Translations under genes and position numbers: made by a program
Notes under the pieces: model-generated
The model's input: only the letters and a program-made list of their open reading frames with translations
Database searches by the model: none
What the model was told of the DNA's origin: nothing
Shown here: piece after piece, positions 60,224 to 64,000 of the stretch
Layout: the number at the start of each line of letters is the position of its first letter
Position numbering within the stretch: position 1 is the stretch's first letter
Assembly: GCF_003966975.1 (NCBI RefSeq)
Contig: NZ_AP018437.1
Location: forward strand, 496,001 to 560,000
Length of the DNA: 64,000 nucleotides
Origin: Pelolinea submarina
Lineage (GTDB): Bacteria > Chloroflexota > Anaerolineae > Anaerolineales > Anaerolineaceae
Direction of reading: 5' to 3'

Positions 60224-61699
60224 ATGGAAACGATAAATAAATTTAAACACTTCTTGGCGACCCACAAAAAGTTGTCCTGGACCATTGGCATTGGATTGCT
60301 GGTATTGATACTGGTTTTTACCGTTGTACTCCCTATGTTCACCAGGGGCGGGGATCAAACCGATCTGGAATTTGGTACGGTGACCGTCGGTTCGATTACG
60401 GAGACTGTTGATTCCTTCGGAATTTTGGATGCGCAGCCTTCGCAAAGCCTGGTGTGGAATTCCGATGGGGTTGTGGGAGAATCCGCCCCCAGAGTCGGCG
60501 ACGAAGTTCAGAAGGGCGACGTATTAATGGAACTTGAACCTTCCTCTCAAGACACGGATATATTAAATGCGTATACGGATATTCTGGATGCGCAAAATAC
60601 CCTCGACTTGTTGGAGAGCACCGACAAGGATTATCAGGATGCCTTAAACACAGTAGTTTACGAAGAAAAGATGCTCATCAACAAACATGCTGATAAATTA
60701 GCCTGGAATTATGGGCATTCTTCAGAAGATAGGATCGATGCTGTCTGGGATAATTACTACAAAGCCCGGTCGAAAGTCTGGGAATTGGAAGATGCTTACA
60801 ATTCGGTCAAGTCGCTGGACGAAAAAGATCCGGTGCGCGTTGAGGCGTATGAGAACTTGCAGGATGGTATTCTCAAACGCGACAGCTATCTGCGCGCCCT
60901 CAACCAGATCCTCGGCATTCCTTTTGATATCGCCGTTGAGACAGATTTTATTGAGTACGACCAGCAAGTCGCCAAGGTAGCTGAGGCCAGAGTAGCCTTC
61001 AATCGCTATGTGGATCAAAGTGAAGAGATCAGCGCGGCTCAGGCGCGTGTCCAAGTCTTGAAGAACAAGATCAATGAAGCCAAGATCATTGCCCCTTTTG
61101 ATGGGACGGTGACCGCAATTAACACAGTGCCCGGGGAATTGGTGGACGGCCAAACCGTGGCAATACGATTGGATGATCTGGATAATCTGATTGTTCGGGT
61201 GGACGTAAGCCAGGACGACATTAATAAGATCCAGATCGGGCAGGAAGCCGCTGTCACTTTCGATGCAGTCGCTAAAAAGGAATACCGCGCTTTTGTCCAG
61301 TCCATTTCATCTTCCGGTGAAGTCAACAGCAACGGTGTGGTGCAATATGCCGTGGATGTGAAATTGGAGAATGCGGACGAAGATGTAAAACCCGGTTTCA
61401 CGGCCGTGGTTAGCATCTTGGTTGCCCAATCCGAAAACGCTTTACTGGTGCCGAACCAGGCCGTGACAACCGCTGAGGATGGTTCGGATGCTATCGCGCT
61501 GGTAGGCAATGACGGCAATATTAGTTTGGTTGCCGTAGAAATTGGTGCAAAATCCGATGTCTATACTGTAGTAACCGGTGAAGGCATCGAGGAAGGCGAC
61601 GAAGTAGTAATTTTCAACACCGACACGAATAAAGACCTATTAAACGGTCGTATAGGCGGAGGCTTGGGGGGCGGCTTGTTACGCGGTGCGAGGCGTTAA
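60224..61699 (+). CDS. HlyD/MacA-type efflux adaptor, second copy
   Basis: 491 aa. Same architecture as the adaptor at 56730: N-terminal helix (LSWTIGIGLLVLILVFTVVL), lipoyl half, coiled coil (about 110-270), IIAPFDGTVTAINTVPGE, beta-barrel with FDAVAKKEYRAFVQSISSSGE, and a Gly/Arg-rich C-terminus. The similarity to copy 1 runs over the whole length, so this is a duplication. The gene follows the permease by 62 nt. It could replace or mix with the first adaptor. A terminator follows. Confidence 0.85.
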   Translation: METINKFKHFLATHKKLSWTIGIGLLVLILVFTVVLPMFTRGGDQTDLEFGTVTVGSITETVDSFGILDAQPSQSLVWNSDGVVGESAPRVGDEVQKGDVLMELEPSSQDTDILNAYTDILDAQNTLDLLESTDKDYQDALNTVVYEEKMLINKHADKLAWNYGHSSEDRIDAVWDNYYKARSKVWELEDAYNSVKSLDEKDPVRVEAYENLQDGILKRDSYLRALNQILGIPFDIAVETDFIEYDQQVAKVAEARVAFNRYVDQSEEISAAQARVQVLKNKINEAKIIAPFDGTVTAINTVPGELVDGQTVAIRLDDLDNLIVRVDVSQDDINKIQIGQEAAVTFDAVAKKEYRAFVQSISSSGEVNSNGVVQYAVDVKLENADEDVKPGFTAVVSILVAQSENALLVPNQAVTTAEDGSDAIALVGNDGNISLVAVEIGAKSDVYTVVTGEGIEEGDEVVIFNTDTNKDLLNGRIGGGLGGGLLRGARR

Positions 61700-61747
61700 C
61701 TTCGCAAGATGTGAAAATCAGGCTAGAAGCTGTACTACATAAATCCG

Positions 61748-61777
61748 AAAGAGACCGGAGATTTCTCCGGTCTCTTT
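61748..61777 (+). terminator. Terminator of the MacAB-like operon
   Basis: A perfect 13-bp stem (61748-61760 with 61765-61777) with a 4-nt ATTT loop; the 3' arm ends in CTCTTT. It is about 50 nt past the second adaptor. Confidence 0.85.
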
Positions 61778-61824
61778 CAACATCTTAAAATTATGGAATT
61801 TCCCATTATTGGTAAAGGACGAAA

Positions 61825-62130
61825 ATGAGTAAAGTAATTAGTACGATTATGACCATTTTGTTAATATTAGGTATCCTGGGAATTGTTTTAGGTATTTCCA
61901 CAGGTCTTTATCGCAACGATCGATTGGCAAAACTACAAGCAACAGCAGGGGCCGATCAAGATATACCCGGCCAGGATTTACAGGAATACGAAAGCGGCGG
62001 AAATGCAAACGCTATAACAGAAATGCTGCTGAATGGGAATTTACCTACAATCTTGTTGGGAACGGGAACTTGCTTGTCGTTGATCAGTATAGGTTTTTTC
62101 TTGCTTTTATTTAGAAAGAAGATATCCTAA
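61825..62130 (+). CDS. Small membrane protein, two helices
   Basis: 101 aa, no family recognised. Two hydrophobic helices (about 8-30 and 73-95) are separated by a polar loop with Gln/Asp/Gly (QATAGADQDIPGQDLQEYES). AAAGGA precedes the ATG. It lies between two terminators, so it is transcribed alone. Position after the efflux operon could mean a link to it, but nothing in the sequence proves it. Confidence 0.65.
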   Translation: MSKVISTIMTILLILGILGIVLGISTGLYRNDRLAKLQATAGADQDIPGQDLQEYESGGNANAITEMLLNGNLPTILLGTGTCLSLISIGFFLLLFRKKIS

Positions 62131-62131
62131 G

Positions 62132-62161
62132 AAAAAAGACCGGTTTCTGCCGGTCTTTTTT
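62132..62161. terminator. Bidirectional terminator
   Basis: A 12-bp stem (62132-62143 with 62150-62161), loop TTTCTG, with A and T runs within the arms. It serves the small membrane protein on the plus strand and the UPF0316 gene on the minus strand. Confidence 0.85.
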
Positions 62162-62167
62162 TATCTA

Positions 62168-62698
62168 TTATTCGCGCCAATAACCGCGCCAAATCCTTTG
62201 GATATCCCTGGAGGTGATAAATGCACCCGGATCACTTTCCAAAACGGATTTTTGAACTTCCTGAGCAAACTTGCGCTGCACGCTGCATTCCAATATTTCA
62301 ACGCTGCCGTCTTTCCCGCGCGCCGGGATTTCAGTGACAGCGTGTCCCTGGCTGCGCAGTTTTTCGGCCAATTCCTGACCGCGCAATGAACTGATGATGG
62401 TCATATTGATAAAACCAAAAGCCAGTCGTTTCTCGATGTTCATTCCGATCACGTTTCCGGTGGCGAAACCAAAAGAATAAGCCAGGATTTTGATGGGATT
62501 GTTTAAATCGTTCATGACAGATCCGAGCGCTACCACAAAGAGCATGGTTTGGAGCACACCCAAAATCCACGTAATCGTGCGCATACCGCGCATCACGGTG
62601 AGCATGCGCACCGTATCCAGGGCCATGTTAAGGACTCGTGAAAGAAAAATAAACCCTGCAACTACCCAAATATTTTGTGCTGCTAAAAATGCTTCCAT
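62168..62698 (-). CDS. UPF0316-type membrane protein (DUF5698 + DUF2179)
   Basis: 176 aa. Three membrane helices in the first 85 residues (VVAGFIFLSRVLNMALDTVR, LGVLQTMLFVVALGSVMND, KILAYSFGFATGNVIGM) carry the DUF5698 signature. A soluble DUF2179 domain follows (MTIISSLRGQELAEKLRSQGHAVTEIPARG). This order is typical for UPF0316 proteins; function unknown. It starts 14 nt after the phosphorylase stop on the minus strand, so the two are probably cotranscribed. Confidence 0.85.
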   Translation of the reverse strand: MEAFLAAQNIWVVAGFIFLSRVLNMALDTVRMLTVMRGMRTITWILGVLQTMLFVVALGSVMNDLNNPIKILAYSFGFATGNVIGMNIEKRLAFGFINMTIISSLRGQELAEKLRSQGHAVTEIPARGKDGSVEILECSVQRKFAQEVQKSVLESDPGAFITSRDIQRIWRGYWRE

Positions 62699-62712
62699 TT
62701 GTAATCTCTTAA

Positions 62713-64000
62713 TTATTCTTCTTGTTTTCCGTTTTCGTTAAAAGCAGGCAGATACATTTTGGTCATGTATTCTTTAACCATGCGCCGAGTGTTGAATTGC
62801 CAGGAGAGTGAGCGCATGTTTTCTTTAATCTTGGCGATCCATTGCGTGGATGCATCACCCATGGAGCGTGTTTGATAATAAAGCGGGATGATCTGATTCT
62901 CCAGAGTATCATAGAGACTGGCGGCATCTATCTCGTCCTGCTTGTTGGGATCATCATAGTCTGTATCATTGCCAATGGCCCAACCGTTGCTGCCGTTGAA
63001 ACCTTCCCGCCACCAACCATCCAGAACCGAGAAGTTCAGCGTGCCGTTGATAGCCGCTTTCATACCGGATGTGCCGGAAGCCTCGTTTGGCCGCCGCGGC
63101 GTGTTCAACCATACATCTACACCCTGCACCAGCAGGCGGGCAATATTCAAATCGTAATCTTCCAGGAAAACGATGCGCCCGGCGCTGCGCGGATCTTTGG
63201 CCATGCGGTAAACTTTTTGAATAATCAGTTTGCCGGGTTCGTCAGCCGGGTGGGCTTTACCGGCCAGAATAATCTGCACCGGCCGGTCTTGATCGTTGAT
63301 TAAGCGCAGCAGCCGTTCATAATCGCTGAACAGCAAATCGGCACGCTTGTACGTGGCAAAGCGGCGGGCGAAACCAATGGTCAGGGAATATTGATCCAAC
63401 ATAACGCCGTCCACCAGCACCTGGCTGGCGGCGCGTTTGCCGCTCTGCCAATGGTTGCGGGCATTTTCGATGGCATAGTTGATCAATTTGCGTTTTAGGT
63501 GGCGTTTGACGTCCCACAGTTCCAGATCCGGAATTTGTTCCACGCGGGTCCAAAGGTCCGGGTCATCCATGTGATCCATCCAATCCATACCCAGATAGCG
63601 ATCAAACAGCAGACGGATGCGGCGCGCCAGCCAAAAACTCATGTGCACGCCGTTGGTGATGCTTTGGATGGGCACGTCTTTGGCTTCCCGATCCGGCCAC
63701 AGAAAATTCCACATATCGCGGGCCACTTCGCCATGCAGCTCTGAAACGGCATTGCAGCGTTCGGAAAGGTGCAGCGCCAGAACCGGCATGCTGAAGGTCT
63801 CACCCCAGGATTGGGTTTGTTTGCCCAGATCGATGAACTGGTCGCGGGTCAGGTGCATTTCTTCCCAATAGCTCGGGAAGAATTTATCAATCAGCCAAAT
63901 GGGGAATTGATCGTTACCGGCGGGCACGGGTGTATGTGTGGTGAAGATATTTGTACTGCGCAGTTTATCCGCGGCATCTTCAAACGACATGCCTCCGGCG
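62713..64000 (-). CDS. glgP: Alpha-glucan (glycogen) phosphorylase, C-terminal part (runs off the window)
   Basis: At least 428 residues are encoded; the reading frame continues beyond the right edge, so the N-terminus is missing. The protein belongs to glycosyltransferase family 35 and releases glucose 1-phosphate from glycogen or starch. The PLP-binding region EASGTSGMKAAINGTLNF contains the Lys that forms the Schiff base. Upstream are FTTHTPVPAGNDQFP, TNGVHMSFWLARRI and FARRFATYKRADLL, typical of the short (about 700-870 aa) phosphorylases without a regulatory N-terminus. Cotranscribed with the UPF0316 gene. Confidence 0.9.
   Translation of the reverse strand, partial: AGGMSFEDAADKLRSTNIFTTHTPVPAGNDQFPIWLIDKFFPSYWEEMHLTRDQFIDLGKQTQSWGETFSMPVLALHLSERCNAVSELHGEVARDMWNFLWPDREAKDVPIQSITNGVHMSFWLARRIRLLFDRYLGMDWMDHMDDPDLWTRVEQIPDLELWDVKRHLKRKLINYAIENARNHWQSGKRAASQVLVDGVMLDQYSLTIGFARRFATYKRADLLFSDYERLLRLINDQDRPVQIILAGKAHPADEPGKLIIQKVYRMAKDPRSAGRIVFLEDYDLNIARLLVQGVDVWLNTPRRPNEASGTSGMKAAINGTLNFSVLDGWWREGFNGSNGWAIGNDTDYDDPNKQDEIDAASLYDTLENQIIPLYYQTRSMGDASTQWIAKIKENMRSLSWQFNTRRMVKEYMTKMYLPAFNENGKQEE

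Overview
The window looks like chromosomal DNA of a Chloroflexota bacterium, most likely an anaerobic Anaerolineae-type organism. This is an inference from gene content: many family-1 and ribose-type ABC importers with lipoprotein binding proteins, a PP2C phosphatase next to a VWA-like/FHA membrane protein, corrinoid-protein and UroD/MtaA-type genes, and a glycogen phosphorylase of the short type. No ribosomal RNA or marker gene is present to fix the taxon. Most of the DNA is moderately GC-rich. One block, about 14.74-18.56 kb, is clearly AT-rich and looks acquired.

Layout. 0.3-5.9 kb: a binding-protein ABC importer (polyamine/iron/phosphonate-type architecture) with a HAD phosphatase, then a divergent cis-prenyltransferase-like gene. 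5.9-6.55 kb: an intergenic repeat element of two 202-bp tandem units plus a third degenerate unit and an inverted end. 6.6-10.1 kb (minus): a ribose-type importer rbsA-rbsC-rbsB with a near-consensus promoter and a strong terminator. 10.5-13.0 kb: an ECF sigma factor translationally coupled to a membrane protein with anti-sigma topology and three related extracytoplasmic modules. 13.1-14.7 kb: a tyrosine phenol-lyase-like gene behind a structured leader. 14.7-18.5 kb: the AT-rich island, holding a DUF4143-type ATPase bounded by a 104-bp direct repeat of the lyase 3' end and an AIPR-type defence protein. The island appears to end inside the 5' part of a GH18 gene. 19.6-32.8 kb: housekeeping and accessory single genes (GrpB, PhzF, ASCH, racemase, CsaA, paralogous lipoproteins, MgtC, nitroreductase, NYN/LOTUS, two YdcF proteins, HAD, methyltransferase).

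33.0-48.7 kb is the most interesting region: a co-directional cluster that starts with a LacI-type regulator under a strong promoter with an operator-like element. It then runs cupin, second ribose-type importer, metallo-beta-lactamase-fold hydrolase, a UroD-family protein without the usual zinc ligands, a one-chain transketolase, a two-subunit transketolase, a second cupin, a xylose-isomerase-like TIM barrel, a DUF3159 membrane protein, a UroD/MtaA-thioredoxin fusion, a CobW-type GTPase and a B12-binding corrinoid protein. The gene set suggests import and degradation of an unusual, possibly methylated or branched sugar. Transketolases would do the C-C cleavage and a corrinoid module would do methyl or one-carbon chemistry. 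The substrate is unknown and the pathway is inference.

48.7-64 kb: a YbaK-type editing protein, two tRNA-Ser genes (GCU and UGA), a PP2C / VWA-FHA pair, a C39-type peptidase with a TPR-like tail, a methyltransferase, a NarL-type two-component system divergent from a MacAB-like efflux operon with two paralogous adaptors, small membrane proteins, and the C-terminal part of an alpha-glucan phosphorylase that runs off the right edge.
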